Shown here: positions 17,998 to 27,456 of the stretch, one piece after another
Layout of the letters: the number at the start of each line of letters is the position of its first letter
How positions within the stretch are numbered: the stretch's first letter is position 1
Assembly (NCBI RefSeq): GCF_900155865.1
Contig: NZ_LT707006.1
Span: 1,199,626 to 1,263,625 of the forward strand
Length of the DNA: 64,000 nt
Reading direction: 5' to 3'
Source: Bacteroides bouchesdurhonensis
GTDB lineage: Bacteria; Bacteroidota; Bacteroidia; Bacteroidales; Bacteroidaceae
Made by a program: the position numbers and the translations under genes
The notes under the pieces: model-generated
Seen by the model: the letters and a program-made list of their open reading frames with translations, nothing else
Databases searched by the model: none
Told to the model about the DNA's origin: nothing

Positions 17998-19620
17998 ATG
18001 GAAAATAGAGCGAATAAAGAGCAATTTGATGTAATTGTCATTGGGGGAGGTGCGACAGGAGCCGGCACAGCTCGCGATTGTGCGATGCGTGGATTGCGTG
18101 TGTTGCTGCTGGAACGCTTTGATTACACGAATGGTGCAACTAGTCGTAACCATGGACTGCTGCATAGTGGTGCCCGGTATGCGGTTAACGATCAGGAGTC
18201 GGCTGCTGAATGTATTAAAGAAAATATGATCTTGCGCCGTATAGCAAGTCACTGTGTAGAAGGAACTTCCGGTTTATTTATTTCTTTACCGGAAGATGAT
18301 ATAAATTATCAGACAACATTCATAAATAGCTGCCGGAAAGCGGGAATTGAAGCGGAAGCGATTGACCCGAAGGAAGCACTTCTTCTGGAGCCTTCGGCAA
18401 ATCCTAGTTTGATTGGGGCGGTAAGAGTCCCGGATGGTTCCGTTGATCCGTTCCGATTGACTATTGCCAATATATTGGATGCACGTATGCATGGGGCAAC
18501 GACTCTAACTTATCATGAAGTGATTGAGTTCATCAAAGAGCAGGATCGTGTAGTCGGCGTTTGTGCGCTTGATCATAAAACGAAAGAAAAGAAAAACTTC
18601 TATGCACCTGTCACTGTGAATGCCGGGGGGATTTGGGGACATCATATTGCAGAGTTGGCAGGAGTCAGAGTAAATATGTTCCCAGCTAAGGGAGCTTTGT
18701 TGATTTTCGGTCATCGTGTGAATAATGTTGTGTTGAATCGTTGCCGTAAACCTGCCGATGCGGATATTCTGGTGCCGGGAGATACCATTTGTGTAATTGG
18801 TACTACCTCCAGTCATATTCCATATGATGAGATTGACCATATGCATGTTACTCCGGATGAAGTGAAAATCCTTTTGGAAGAAGGAGAGAAGCTGGCACCT
18901 TCATTGGCTACGACCCGTATTCTTCGTGCGTATGCCGGAGTTCGTCCTTTGGTGGCTGCCGATGATGATCCTTCCGGTAGAAGTATTAGCCGGGGTATTG
19001 TCTTGTTGGATCACGAAAAACGCGATGGACTTGATGGATTCGTAACCATTACGGGCGGAAAGCTGATGACTTACCGGTTGATGGCGGAATGGGCAACCGA
19101 TCTGGTTTGTAAGAAACTAAGTATAGATAAAGTTTGTCGGACGGCTGACGTTGAGTTACCTGGATCAAGAGGGGCGGTAGATGTAAAGGATAAGAAAGAA
19201 GCTGTCACTATCTCAATGGTGAGAAAGGCGGAAGAAGGACGTCATGGTGAACTTGCCAGTAGAATAGCCAATAATAATAAATTTGATGACAGTCTTGTGT
19301 GTGAGTGCGAAAGTGTAACGGTCGGTGAAGTAGATTATGCTTTTAATGAGTTGGATGCTGATACGTTGGTTGCACTTCGCCGTCGTACTCGTTTAGGGAT
19401 GGGGACCTGCCAGGGAGAACTTTGTGCTTGTCGGGCTGCCGGATTATTAGGGAAGGCACATCAGTGTTCCGGTCGGGCAAAAGCGGACTTAGTTACTTTT
19501 CTGAATGAGCGTTGGAAAGGTATGTATCCCATTGCCTGGGGCGAATGTCTGCGTGAAAGTCAGTTTTCGGCATGGGTGTATGATAATGTATGTGATTTAG
19601 GCTCGACTGACAAAAAATGA
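17998..19620 (+). CDS. glpA: Anaerobic glycerol-3-phosphate dehydrogenase subunit A
   Basis: 540 residues from the ATG at 17998 (a TTG three bases earlier is not needed). It oxidises sn-glycerol-3-phosphate to dihydroxyacetone phosphate using FAD and passes electrons through GlpB/GlpC to the quinone pool. Visible: VIVIGGGATGAGTARD (FAD-binding, residues 13-28), GATSRNHGLLHSGARYA near 43, ITGGKLMTYRLMAEWATD near 350, and a C-terminal BFD-like [2Fe-2S] domain with Cys pairs CECES and CQGELCACR. First gene of a tight glpABC operon (next gene 9 bp on). Confidence 0.95.
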   Translation: MENRANKEQFDVIVIGGGATGAGTARDCAMRGLRVLLLERFDYTNGATSRNHGLLHSGARYAVNDQESAAECIKENMILRRIASHCVEGTSGLFISLPEDDINYQTTFINSCRKAGIEAEAIDPKEALLLEPSANPSLIGAVRVPDGSVDPFRLTIANILDARMHGATTLTYHEVIEFIKEQDRVVGVCALDHKTKEKKNFYAPVTVNAGGIWGHHIAELAGVRVNMFPAKGALLIFGHRVNNVVLNRCRKPADADILVPGDTICVIGTTSSHIPYDEIDHMHVTPDEVKILLEEGEKLAPSLATTRILRAYAGVRPLVAADDDPSGRSISRGIVLLDHEKRDGLDGFVTITGGKLMTYRLMAEWATDLVCKKLSIDKVCRTADVELPGSRGAVDVKDKKEAVTISMVRKAEEGRHGELASRIANNNKFDDSLVCECESVTVGEVDYAFNELDADTLVALRRRTRLGMGTCQGELCACRAAGLLGKAHQCSGRAKADLVTFLNERWKGMYPIAWGECLRESQFSAWVYDNVCDLGSTDKK

Positions 19621-19629
19621 TAAAGACTT

Positions 19630-20874
19630 ATGAAATTTGATACAATCATAATAGGAGGAGGGCTTGCCGGATTGGTCTGTGGTATCCGTTTGCAAGAGAA
19701 AGGACAAAACTGCGTTATTATATCTACCGGCCAAAGTGCATTGCATTTTTCTTCCGGATCTTTGGACTTATTGGGTAAGTTGCCCGATGGTTCCGAAGTT
19801 GTTCATCCGTTGGAGGCGATTGGACGATTGGAAGAGTTTCATCCTTATCGAAAGATTGGAGTTGAGAAAGTAAAGCAATATGTAGAAGATACCAATCAGT
19901 TCATGGAACGTTGTGGAGTTTTAGTACAAGGTAATTCGGATAGAAATCATTATCGACTAACTCCGATGGGAATGTTAAAGCAAACTTGGCTTACATTTGA
20001 AGATTTTACTACGTTTGAGAATCGTGATAAGTTTCCTTGGTCGCGTGTAGCCGTTATTAATTTTGAAGGATTTCTGGACTTTTATACACAGTTTATTGCA
20101 GATTCATTTGAGGCGCGTGGGGCTATGTGTACAGTTTCTTCTATCAGTTTGCCTCCCGTAGAGAAATTGCGATCTAATCCTACAGAAATGCGTTCGGCTA
20201 ATATAGCGCGTGTATTTGATTCGTATGAATCAATTAATCAGTTGGTTGCGGCACTTCATCCGATGTGCGACGAAGTAGATATGTTAGTGCTTCCTGCCGT
20301 TTTTGGTTTGTCATCTCCCATACCGATGCAATATTTGAAGCACCGATTGGCGAAACCACTTTGTCTGGTAGCCACTATGCCCCCTTCTGTGCCGGGAATA
20401 CGTACCCAGCAGCAATTAACTCGCCGCTTTATTGAATTGGGAGGAACTTTTATGATGGGAGATACCGTAGAACGTGGGAGTATAGTAGACGGACAGATAA
20501 AAGGAATAGTTACGACGAATCATGGTGATATTGAATTGTCGGCAGATAATTATGTACTGGCTTCCGGAAGTTTCTTTAGCCGGGGGATTATTGCCCGTCC
20601 CGACTCTGTATATGAACCGGTGTTTAATGTAGACGTTTACTTTGATGAAGATCGTGCAAATTGGTATCAAACCGATGTTTTTGCTTCTCAACCATACATG
20701 AACTTCGGAGTAAAAACAGATGTGGATTTTCATCCGATGATACAAGGTAAGAAAATAGGTAATTTATATGCTATCGGCTCCATTTTGTCTGGATTCAATC
20801 CGATGCAAGAAGGTTGTGGGGCGGGTGTTTCCATTCTGTCTGCCATGAATGTAGCCGATCAAATAGTTAAATAA
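19630..20874 (+). CDS. glpB: Anaerobic glycerol-3-phosphate dehydrogenase subunit B
   Basis: 414 residues, 9 bp after glpA. The N-terminus MKFDTIIIGGGLAGLVCGIRL is an FAD/NAD dinucleotide-binding loop, and the C-terminus has NLYAIGSILSGFNPMQEGCG, the second FAD contact region. GlpB links the catalytic GlpA to GlpC; it is a flavoprotein-like subunit. Order glpA-glpB-glpC is as in enteric bacteria, which makes the call secure despite low general similarity of GlpB proteins. Confidence 0.93.
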   Translation: MKFDTIIIGGGLAGLVCGIRLQEKGQNCVIISTGQSALHFSSGSLDLLGKLPDGSEVVHPLEAIGRLEEFHPYRKIGVEKVKQYVEDTNQFMERCGVLVQGNSDRNHYRLTPMGMLKQTWLTFEDFTTFENRDKFPWSRVAVINFEGFLDFYTQFIADSFEARGAMCTVSSISLPPVEKLRSNPTEMRSANIARVFDSYESINQLVAALHPMCDEVDMLVLPAVFGLSSPIPMQYLKHRLAKPLCLVATMPPSVPGIRTQQQLTRRFIELGGTFMMGDTVERGSIVDGQIKGIVTTNHGDIELSADNYVLASGSFFSRGIIARPDSVYEPVFNVDVYFDEDRANWYQTDVFASQPYMNFGVKTDVDFHPMIQGKKIGNLYAIGSILSGFNPMQEGCGAGVSILSAMNVADQIVK

Positions 20875-20881
20875 GAGTATC

Positions 20882-22132
20882 ATGAACTCACAGCAATATA
20901 ATATAAGTAACAATAACTTTGAGCAATGCATCAAATGTACGATCTGTACGGTGTATTGCCCTGTAGTACCTATCAATCATGATTTTCCCGGTCCCAAACA
21001 GGCAGGACCGGACGGAGAACGTTTCCGGTTGAAAACGCCCGATTTTTTTGATCCGACTCTTAAATATTGTCTGAATTGTAAACGCTGCGAAGTCTCTTGT
21101 CCGTCTGGAGTACGGATAGGCGATATTATTCAAGCGGCACGTATTAAATATAGTCGTTCGAAACCGAAACTGCGCGATATTATGTTGGCTAACACTGATA
21201 TAGTAGGAACGATGTCTACTAAGTTGGCTCCGGTAGTGAATGCAACGCTAAAGTTGAGTCCGGTAAAAAAGGTAATGGATACTGTGCTTCAGATAGATCA
21301 TCGGCGTACGTTTCCCAAATATGCTTCACAAACCTTTGAAAATTGGTATCATCAACAGGCGGAAGCAAAACAGGATTCTTATCAGCGTCATGTGAGTTAC
21401 TTTCATGGTTGTTACGTGAATTATAATTTTCCACAGTTAGGAAAAGATTTAGTGAAAGTAATGAATGCAATCGGTTATGGAGTACATTTATTAGAATACG
21501 AAAAGTGTTGTGGGGTAGCGTTGATTTCTAATGGACTTATTTCGCAAGCTAAGAAGCAAGCATTGCATAATATAAAGGCAATTCGTCAGTCGGTGATTGA
21601 GAATAATCGTCCTGTGTTGGCCACTTCCTCTACTTGTGTGTTTACTTTGCGTGATGAGTATCCCCATTTATTGGATATTGATAATGCGGATGTTCGCCAG
21701 AGTACGGAGCTTGCTACTCGTTTTATATTCCGGCTGGTAGAATCGGGAGAGGTAAAACTAGCTTTCAAGAAAGATTATCACAACAGGATTGCTTATCATA
21801 CTCCCTGCCATATGGAGAAGTTAGGATGGTCTATTTATTCCACTTCCTTGTTGCGAATGATTCCGGGGATGGACTTTGTAATGCTTAACTCACAATGTTG
21901 TGGCATTGCGGGAACCTATGGATTTAAAAAAGAGAATTACGAAACTTCACAAGGAATCGGTAATTCCCTTTTTCGCCAGATTCAGGAGTCACATGTCAGT
22001 TACGTTGCCACCGATTGCGAAACTTGCAAATGGCAAATTGAAATGTCTACTCCAACACGTGTCATGAATCCGATCTCCATTTTAGCTGATGCGTTGGATC
22101 TGGAAGCGACCATTGCGCTGAATCGGCATTAA
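20882..22132 (+). CDS. glpC: Anaerobic glycerol-3-phosphate dehydrogenase subunit C
   Basis: 416 residues, 7 bp after glpB. It is the iron-sulfur and membrane-docking subunit. Two 4Fe-4S motifs near the N-terminus: CIKCTICTVYCP (from residue 18) and CLNCKRCEVSCP (from about 64). Two CCG domains follow, with FHGCYVNY, YEKCCGVAL, HTPCHMEKLG and SQCCGIAGTYGFK. Such proteins pass electrons from GlpA/B to menaquinone. In the same operon as glpA, glpB and probably the transporter 40 bp downstream. Confidence 0.95.
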   Translation: MNSQQYNISNNNFEQCIKCTICTVYCPVVPINHDFPGPKQAGPDGERFRLKTPDFFDPTLKYCLNCKRCEVSCPSGVRIGDIIQAARIKYSRSKPKLRDIMLANTDIVGTMSTKLAPVVNATLKLSPVKKVMDTVLQIDHRRTFPKYASQTFENWYHQQAEAKQDSYQRHVSYFHGCYVNYNFPQLGKDLVKVMNAIGYGVHLLEYEKCCGVALISNGLISQAKKQALHNIKAIRQSVIENNRPVLATSSTCVFTLRDEYPHLLDIDNADVRQSTELATRFIFRLVESGEVKLAFKKDYHNRIAYHTPCHMEKLGWSIYSTSLLRMIPGMDFVMLNSQCCGIAGTYGFKKENYETSQGIGNSLFRQIQESHVSYVATDCETCKWQIEMSTPTRVMNPISILADALDLEATIALNRH

Positions 22133-22172
22133 AATATAAAAACGAAAAACACATTACGAAAAACGATATACT

Positions 22173-23516
22173 ATGTCACACTTTCTAACTCCCCCTGCTT
22201 TTAAGGCTGAAGTGCCGGCAGGAAAAATTGATAAACAGTATAAAAGACTTCGTTTACAAGTCTTTATAGGAATCTTTGTGGGCTATGCCGGATATTATCT
22301 GGTACGTAAGAACTTCACAATGGCTATGCCGGAATTGGAGCAGATGGGGTATGATCATGCCGCTCTTGGTTTTGCCATTTCTGCCAATGCCATAGCTTAT
22401 GCTTTGTCTAAGTTTTTAATGGGTAGTGTTTCTGACCGTAGTGATGCCCGGAAGTTTCTTCCATTGGGTTTGTTGCTTGCAGCCGGAGTAACCTTTATTT
22501 TGGGAACTCAATGGGGGACATCATCCATTATTATGATGTTTATTCTTCAGTTCCTGATTGGTTGGTTTCAAGGGATGGGGTGGCCTCCTTGTGGGAGGGT
22601 GATGACTCATTGGTTTTCAATTAAAGAACGGGGAACTAAGATGTCTATTTGGAATTGTGCACATAATGTAGGAGGAGCGTTGGTAGGACCAATGGCGGCT
22701 TATGGACTGATTTGGTCGGGAAGCTGGCGTTTCGGAACTTTCTGTTTTCCGGCTTTTGTAGCTCTATTTATTGCTGTACTTGCTTATCTGTTGATTCGGG
22801 ATACTCCTCAATCCTGCGGATTGCCTTCCATTGAGAAATATCGAAATGATTATCCGAAAAATTATAGTGCTAAGAGTGAGGAGGTACTGACTACGAAAGA
22901 AATCTTTTTCAAATATGTCTTGAATAACCGTACTCTTTGGTTTATAGCGATTGCTAATGCTTTCATTTATATGGTGCGTTATGGTTGTCTGGATTGGGCT
23001 CCTACATATTTGCAAAATGTGAAGGGGTATAATTTAAAGGATATTGGGTGGGCTTATTTTGCTTATGAGTTTGCTGCTATTCCGGGAACAATTATTTGCG
23101 GTTGGCTGAGTGATCAGATTTTTAAAGGACGCCGTGCCATTACGATTATGATTTATATGGTGCTGACTGCCATATTTATTGCTATCTATTGGTTTAATCC
23201 TTCGGGACATGCCATGATTGACGTTATTTGCCTGATTATGATTGGTTTCTTAATCTATGGTCCTGTCATGTTGATCGGCGTTCAGGCTTTGGATCTTGCT
23301 CCTAAAAATGCAGCGGGAACTTCAGCTGGTCTGACCGGATTCTTCGGATATTTCTTCGGTACTGCTTTGCTGGCTAATATTTGTGTTGGTTTTGTAGTTG
23401 ATCAATTTGGATGGAATTGGTATTTCATCATGATGTTGATAGCTTGTGCGCTGGCATTTCTGTTTGTGACATTTACATATAAGGAAGAGCAATATTTGGT
23501 GAAGGGAAATAAATAA
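22173..23516 (+). CDS. glpT: Glycerol-3-phosphate transporter, GlpT-type (second copy)
   Basis: 447 residues, 12 membrane segments, OPA family. YYLVRKNFTMAMPELEQ (about residue 38) and IGWFQGMGWPPCGRVMTHWF (about 128) are the GlpT/UhpT signatures. It follows glpC by 40 bp and is the natural G3P importer for GlpABC. It differs from the copy at 14557 throughout, so the two are old paralogues, perhaps with different affinity or substrate. A terminator follows at 23540. Confidence 0.93.
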   Translation: MSHFLTPPAFKAEVPAGKIDKQYKRLRLQVFIGIFVGYAGYYLVRKNFTMAMPELEQMGYDHAALGFAISANAIAYALSKFLMGSVSDRSDARKFLPLGLLLAAGVTFILGTQWGTSSIIMMFILQFLIGWFQGMGWPPCGRVMTHWFSIKERGTKMSIWNCAHNVGGALVGPMAAYGLIWSGSWRFGTFCFPAFVALFIAVLAYLLIRDTPQSCGLPSIEKYRNDYPKNYSAKSEEVLTTKEIFFKYVLNNRTLWFIAIANAFIYMVRYGCLDWAPTYLQNVKGYNLKDIGWAYFAYEFAAIPGTIICGWLSDQIFKGRRAITIMIYMVLTAIFIAIYWFNPSGHAMIDVICLIMIGFLIYGPVMLIGVQALDLAPKNAAGTSAGLTGFFGYFFGTALLANICVGFVVDQFGWNWYFIMMLIACALAFLFVTFTYKEEQYLVKGNK

Positions 23517-23539
23517 TAATAAGCGTGTTGTTTGCATAT

Positions 23540-23596
23540 GTCCGGCATAGCATGTATATGAATCTATACAGATCTTTGTCGGACTTGCTTTTTTAT
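23540..23596 (+). terminator. Terminator of the glpABC-glpT operon
   Basis: GTCCGGCA (23540-23547) pairs with TGTCGGAC (23577-23584), one G-U pair; an inner stem TGTATA/TATACA (23553-23558 / 23565-23570) lies inside, and TTGCTTTTTT follows. Confidence 0.7.
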
Positions 23597-23618
23597 CAGG
23601 TTTGCTTTACTTCATTGG

Positions 23619-23765
23619 TTGTCTAAGGTAGCCGCTGCTATCGAAACGGATCAGCAGGTGCAGGATACTAGCGTTTCCGCTAAGCTATTGGGCTGGATAT
23701 CAGCTGTTCAGGAATGTACTATTGGACGAATGTGGATAAAACAATGTCTCTTCAATATCTCATTG
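23619..23765 (+). pseudogene. 5' fragment of a TPR gene, decayed paralogue of the gene at 27457
   Basis: Bases 23619-23765 align nearly without gaps to 27534-27680, inside the intact TPR gene. Translated, LSKVAAAIETDQQVQ matches LSKVSAAIEADQQGQ, and in the next frame MYYWTNVDKTMS matches MYYWTTVEKNSP, so one frameshift separates the two parts. The start and the rest of the gene are missing. It marks the left edge of a block of broken genes that ends at the intact paralogue. Confidence 0.8.
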
Positions 23766-23842
23766 TCTACATAATAAAACTTTCGTTTAATTGTGGATGA
23801 TATTCGATATGTGTTATTATTTCCTAAAAAAAAGTATTAATC

Positions 23843-23872
23843 TTGTCTAGCTGTATTTTTTTCTTATATTTG
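23843..23872 (+). promoter_or_regulatory. Bacteroides promoter for the NVEALA/propeller genes
   Basis: TTG (23843-23845), 19 bp, TATATTTG (23865-23872): a full match to the Bacteroides -33/-7 consensus. It lies 47 bp before the NVEALA start. Confidence 0.7.
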
Positions 23873-23919
23873 TAATATTTTGTTGAGGTAATATTTATTT
23901 AAATCTAAAATTAAAAGAT

Positions 23920-24144
23920 ATGAAATTAAAATCACTTATTATTTGGGGTTCGGTTGTTTTGTTGTCATTATAAGTATTTATAAAATCGAATAATGTAAAT
24001 CAATCAAATTATTGTTTGTTTTTAAGTAGTATAGAGGCTCTAGCAGGGGATGAAGCTGGTTGCTCTTGTACGGTTTCGTCGGAATGCTTTAATCTAATTG
24101 GGCAAGAGACTGGAGAAGTAAGTTGTACGGGGGAAAAATGTTAG
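23920..24144 (+). pseudogene. NVEALA-family small peptide gene with an in-frame stop
   Basis: An ATG at 23920 opens MKLKSLIIWGSVVLLSL, a signal-like helix, then TAA at 23971-23973. The same frame goes on with SSIEALAGDEAGCSCT (the IEALA variant of the NVEALA motif) and a Cys-rich end EVSCTGEKC, closing at TAG 24142-24144. NVEALA proteins are small exported peptides of Bacteroides, typically encoded just before 6-bladed beta-propeller lipoproteins, as here. The stop lies inside the export signal, so the product should be lost unless the codon is read through or is a sequence error. Confidence 0.8.
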
Positions 24145-24225
24145 CAGAGGAAATGTAGGCCTTTGGGGTAGTGAGCCATGGGTTGAATGTGATGGAAATA
24201 AAACAACTTGTTAAAATGAAATATT

Positions 24226-25206
24226 ATGAAACCACGTTATTTATTTATAGGCTTTCTATGTATTATGCTTTTTTTTTCTTGTATAACTAATACTCGTAAA
24301 GAAATAGCTTCTTATGATTTGTTTGTTGATAAATCAATTGCTGAATATCCGGACACATCTTTCTTCTCAGAAATACGGTGTATGCAGTATTATAATAATT
24401 GTATTTATACAATGGATGTTAGTAGAAGGGATATTGCAGTACTTGACACTGGTTTTAATGAAATACGTGTAATAGGGAGGGGAGGGAACGGACCAGGAGA
24501 ATTAACAGCACCTATAAGTTTTTACATATGTGCAGACTCTGTATACGTGGTTGATGGTGGAACGGGTAGAATTAGTACGTTTCTTAATGAATCATATATA
24601 GGTAGTACTCCGATTGATAGAGCATTAGATAAACGCTTTTTTTATCGGGAGGGTGAATTCTTTGTACCTCAAAAATCGCCTCGTGGACTATTTCTGACTA
24701 AATTCAAAGACCGTTCAGATTCATGCTCCTACTATGGAGATTTAGAGAAAGTAGGTAACGAAATGCGAACAGTGACAATGAATGGTCGTGATCTCCTATT
24801 TGCAAAGGATTGTTTCATTTCGGTTCCAGATGCACTTCCTTTTATAGAGAAATATGATATTAAAACAAAAAAATTAATTCAAAAATATGATTTGTCAGGA
24901 ATTGAGGTCTTTAAAAATAATATTGATTTTATACTCAAAAAGGATATTCGAAGTGATAAATCTTATTATGTCTTAACAAGAGATTCTTATGGAATTGATG
25001 GTCATGTTTTTTTGCTATGCAGTAATTATGGCGATGACTATAAAGCAAGAACTATCGTTCGTGTTTCATTATATCCAGAGATGAAAGTGATTGCAACATA
25101 TACATTACCTGCAGATTATTATAATTCTATATGTGTGTCTAAAACTCATATTTATGCGTTTAATGCACTGGAGGCTAAAATTGAATCGTTCCGTTATGAA
25201 TTTTAA
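24226..25206 (+). CDS. 6-bladed beta-propeller lipoprotein (BF3164/TolB-like)
   Basis: 326 residues. Signal peptide with lipobox FFSC (Cys19). The body has repeated four-strand blades typical of TolB/NHL-like propellers: CIYTMDVSRRDIAVLD, IRVIGRGGNGPGELTAP (a hallmark of this Bacteroides group), SVYVVDGGTGRIS, and HIYAFNALEAKIESFRYEF at the end. These lipoproteins are usually found next to NVEALA genes in multi-copy sets; the function is not known, though a sensing or peptide-binding role has been supposed. It appears intact although its neighbours on both sides are broken. Confidence 0.82.
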   Translation: MKPRYLFIGFLCIMLFFSCITNTRKEIASYDLFVDKSIAEYPDTSFFSEIRCMQYYNNCIYTMDVSRRDIAVLDTGFNEIRVIGRGGNGPGELTAPISFYICADSVYVVDGGTGRISTFLNESYIGSTPIDRALDKRFFYREGEFFVPQKSPRGLFLTKFKDRSDSCSYYGDLEKVGNEMRTVTMNGRDLLFAKDCFISVPDALPFIEKYDIKTKKLIQKYDLSGIEVFKNNIDFILKKDIRSDKSYYVLTRDSYGIDGHVFLLCSNYGDDYKARTIVRVSLYPEMKVIATYTLPADYYNSICVSKTHIYAFNALEAKIESFRYEF

Positions 25207-25368
25207 ATATAGTTCTTCTTTTTATTTTGATGATTTATTCGGTAGAGTCGTAAATGCTATGGGTTCTGTTTTGGATGTCAAAGACAAAAAACGTCTTGAT
25301 ATTTAATTGTTTTGATTAACTTTCCAAGTATGTTGAAGAAGTGATTCCGAAGTAATTGTTGCGATAGT

Positions 25369-25497
25369 TCAAGTGATTTTAAAGTTTAGTGGCTGTGTAT
25401 TGGCATAAAAAATAAAATGAAGAAAATGTTTAGGTTTATGTTCTTTGGTATCTGAAAGATTTTCTATAACTTGCCAGTGTTTATCAGTTTGGTCTAT
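25369..25497 (-). pseudogene. Scrap of an IS5-family transposase N-terminus
   Basis: On the minus strand the segment reads DQTDKHWQVIENLSDTKEHK and then PKHFLHFIFYANTQ, which resembles the start of IS5-family transposases (LTDxQWxxIExLx...KRKHSLRxIxNAIFY). Only about 40 codons are recognisable; the catalytic DDE region and terminal repeats are not seen. It lies in the 25207-25609 gap between the propeller and DUF4838 genes; nothing else was recognised there. Confidence 0.5.
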
Positions 25498-25609
25498 ACA
25501 TAATACTCTGCTATTTTTACATACGATTGGATTGTTATATTTAAAAGGAAGAAAGATGTCAATCGTCCACTGATAAATTTCTTTGTTAAACCATAATAGT
25601 TTCTTTATA

Positions 25610-27373
25610 ATGAAAGACAAGAATAGTACGCAATTAATAATCAGGAAATCATTTACTGTTATTATATTATGCAGTATTTTGATTTGTACAACGAGCACAA
25701 TGGCAAGTAATGTGCTGTTCAAAAATGGGAAATCAAAATATCAGATAGCTATCTCTGCTGAAGCTTCTTCATCCGAACAAACTGCTGCTAAAGAGTTACA
25801 AGCATACATTAAGCAGATAGGTGGAGCAGAACTTCCTATTACTAACTCGCTAAATTCTAATGGCCCAAAGATATTTGTAGGTTATAATGATAGAGTCAGC
25901 CAACTTGTTGGAAAACAAGATATCACACCTGATTATGAGGGCTTTACTTACTGTAACAAGGGGAAGCATCTGATCATATACGGAGGTAGTAAGCGTGGCA
26001 CCATGTATGGAGTATTTAGTTTTCTGGAAGATCAGTTTGGAGTGCGATGGTACACACCAAATTGCACTAAAGTGCCCAAACTAAAGAAATGGAATTTTGT
26101 TACTTTACATCATAGCGAGAAGCCTGCTATTCAATATCGCTATTCTAATTATTATGTGACTGAAAATGTGCCACAATGGAGTGCACATAATAAAGAAAAT
26201 ATGAAATGGGGACCAGTAGATAATTTATATGGAAGTATAGAAGCATACTGGAACGCACATACCATGGGACAGCTAGTTACAGCTAAAGAATTCTTCAAAG
26301 AACATCCGGAATATTTCGCACTAAGAAATGGTAAACGTATTGATAATGGACAGTTGTGCTTATCGAATCCTAATGTGTTAGACATCTGCAAGAGACGGTT
26401 ATTTGAAAAAATGAAATCGCTGCCTGGCTACAGAATATTTAGTCTTTCACAAAACGATAATCAGGCTTTCTGCGAATGTCCTAATTGTAAGGCTATCGAA
26501 GAGCGATATGGTGGTCATTCAGGGCTTATTATATGGTTTGTAAATCAAGTGGCCGATGAAGCCCAATTGTTGTTCCCACAGAAATATATTGGTACTTTTG
26601 CTTATCAGTATACTCGTAAACCGCCTGTAGGTATTTGTCCAAAAGACAACGTAGTAGTACGCTTATGCAGTATAGAGTGTTGCTTTGCTCATCCGATTAC
26701 AGCAGAATGTCCGCAAAATAAAGCTTTTGTAGACGATATGAAGGCTTGGAGCAAAATAGCTCCTCATCTGTTTATTTGGGATTATATTGTCGATTATGCC
26801 CAATACATGGCTCCATGGCCGAACTTTTAGGTGCTGGGACCTAATATTCAAGCATTTCGTGAACACAATGTCATTGGTGTCTTCGAGGAAGCACAATATC
26901 AATCCGGTGGAGCCGAGTTTGATGAGATGAAGGCATGGGTGGCAAACAAACTTTTATGGAATCCACAGCAGGATGTTAATATATTGGTAAAAGATTTCAT
27001 AGATGGTTACTACGGTAACGCAGCACCCAAAATTATGGAATATTACCTGCTTTGTCAGTCGTTGGTTAATCCGCAGACTCACTTTGGTATCTATATCAAA
27101 GAGAATGATCCGATATATTCTGATGAGTTTATTAAGAAAGGTTTTTCGATTATCAATGGTGCCAAACAAGATGCAGAAAACGATACGATAAAAGAGCGTG
27201 TAGAGCGAGTGAGTATGCAACTGTTATACTTGCAAAGTGTACGTAATAAAAAGAAAGCTATGGAAGATGGTACTTGGGCTGAATTTGTAAGATTGGCCCG
27301 ACGCTATAATGCCAGACCTAGTGAAGGGCAAACTCTGGATAGCTTTATCTCAAGCTTTGAAGCTAATAATTAA
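25610..27373 (+). pseudogene. DUF4838 protein gene interrupted by an amber codon
   Basis: The frame starts at ATG 25610 with a signal peptide (about residues 1-32) and runs to TAG at 26828-26830, then continues in the same frame to 27373. The junction reads YAQYMAPWPNF-stop-VLGPNIQAFREHNVIGVFEE, uninterrupted family sequence on both sides, so only one codon is damaged. Whole length about 587 residues. DUF4838 proteins have an alpha-glucuronidase/hexosaminidase-like N-terminal domain (KGTMYGVFSFLEDQFGVRWY) and are thought to be glycosidases, but activity is not established. A truncated 406-residue product would lack the C-terminal domain. Confidence 0.85.
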
Positions 27374-27456
27374 AATAAAATGCTTATTCCCCGAACAATA
27401 TTTGTTTTTTATTGTATCTTTGTAATGTTGCAAACTAAATGACAATATAACAGATT

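Noticed and set aside
23540-23596. Considered a riboswitch upstream of the NVEALA gene
   Set aside because: The fold with a trailing T-run fits a plain terminator for the glp operon; no riboswitch core was recognised.
25610-27373. Two separate genes instead of one interrupted gene
   Set aside because: Both parts are in the same frame and make one continuous DUF4838 protein across the TAG; the second part lacks a Met start at the junction.
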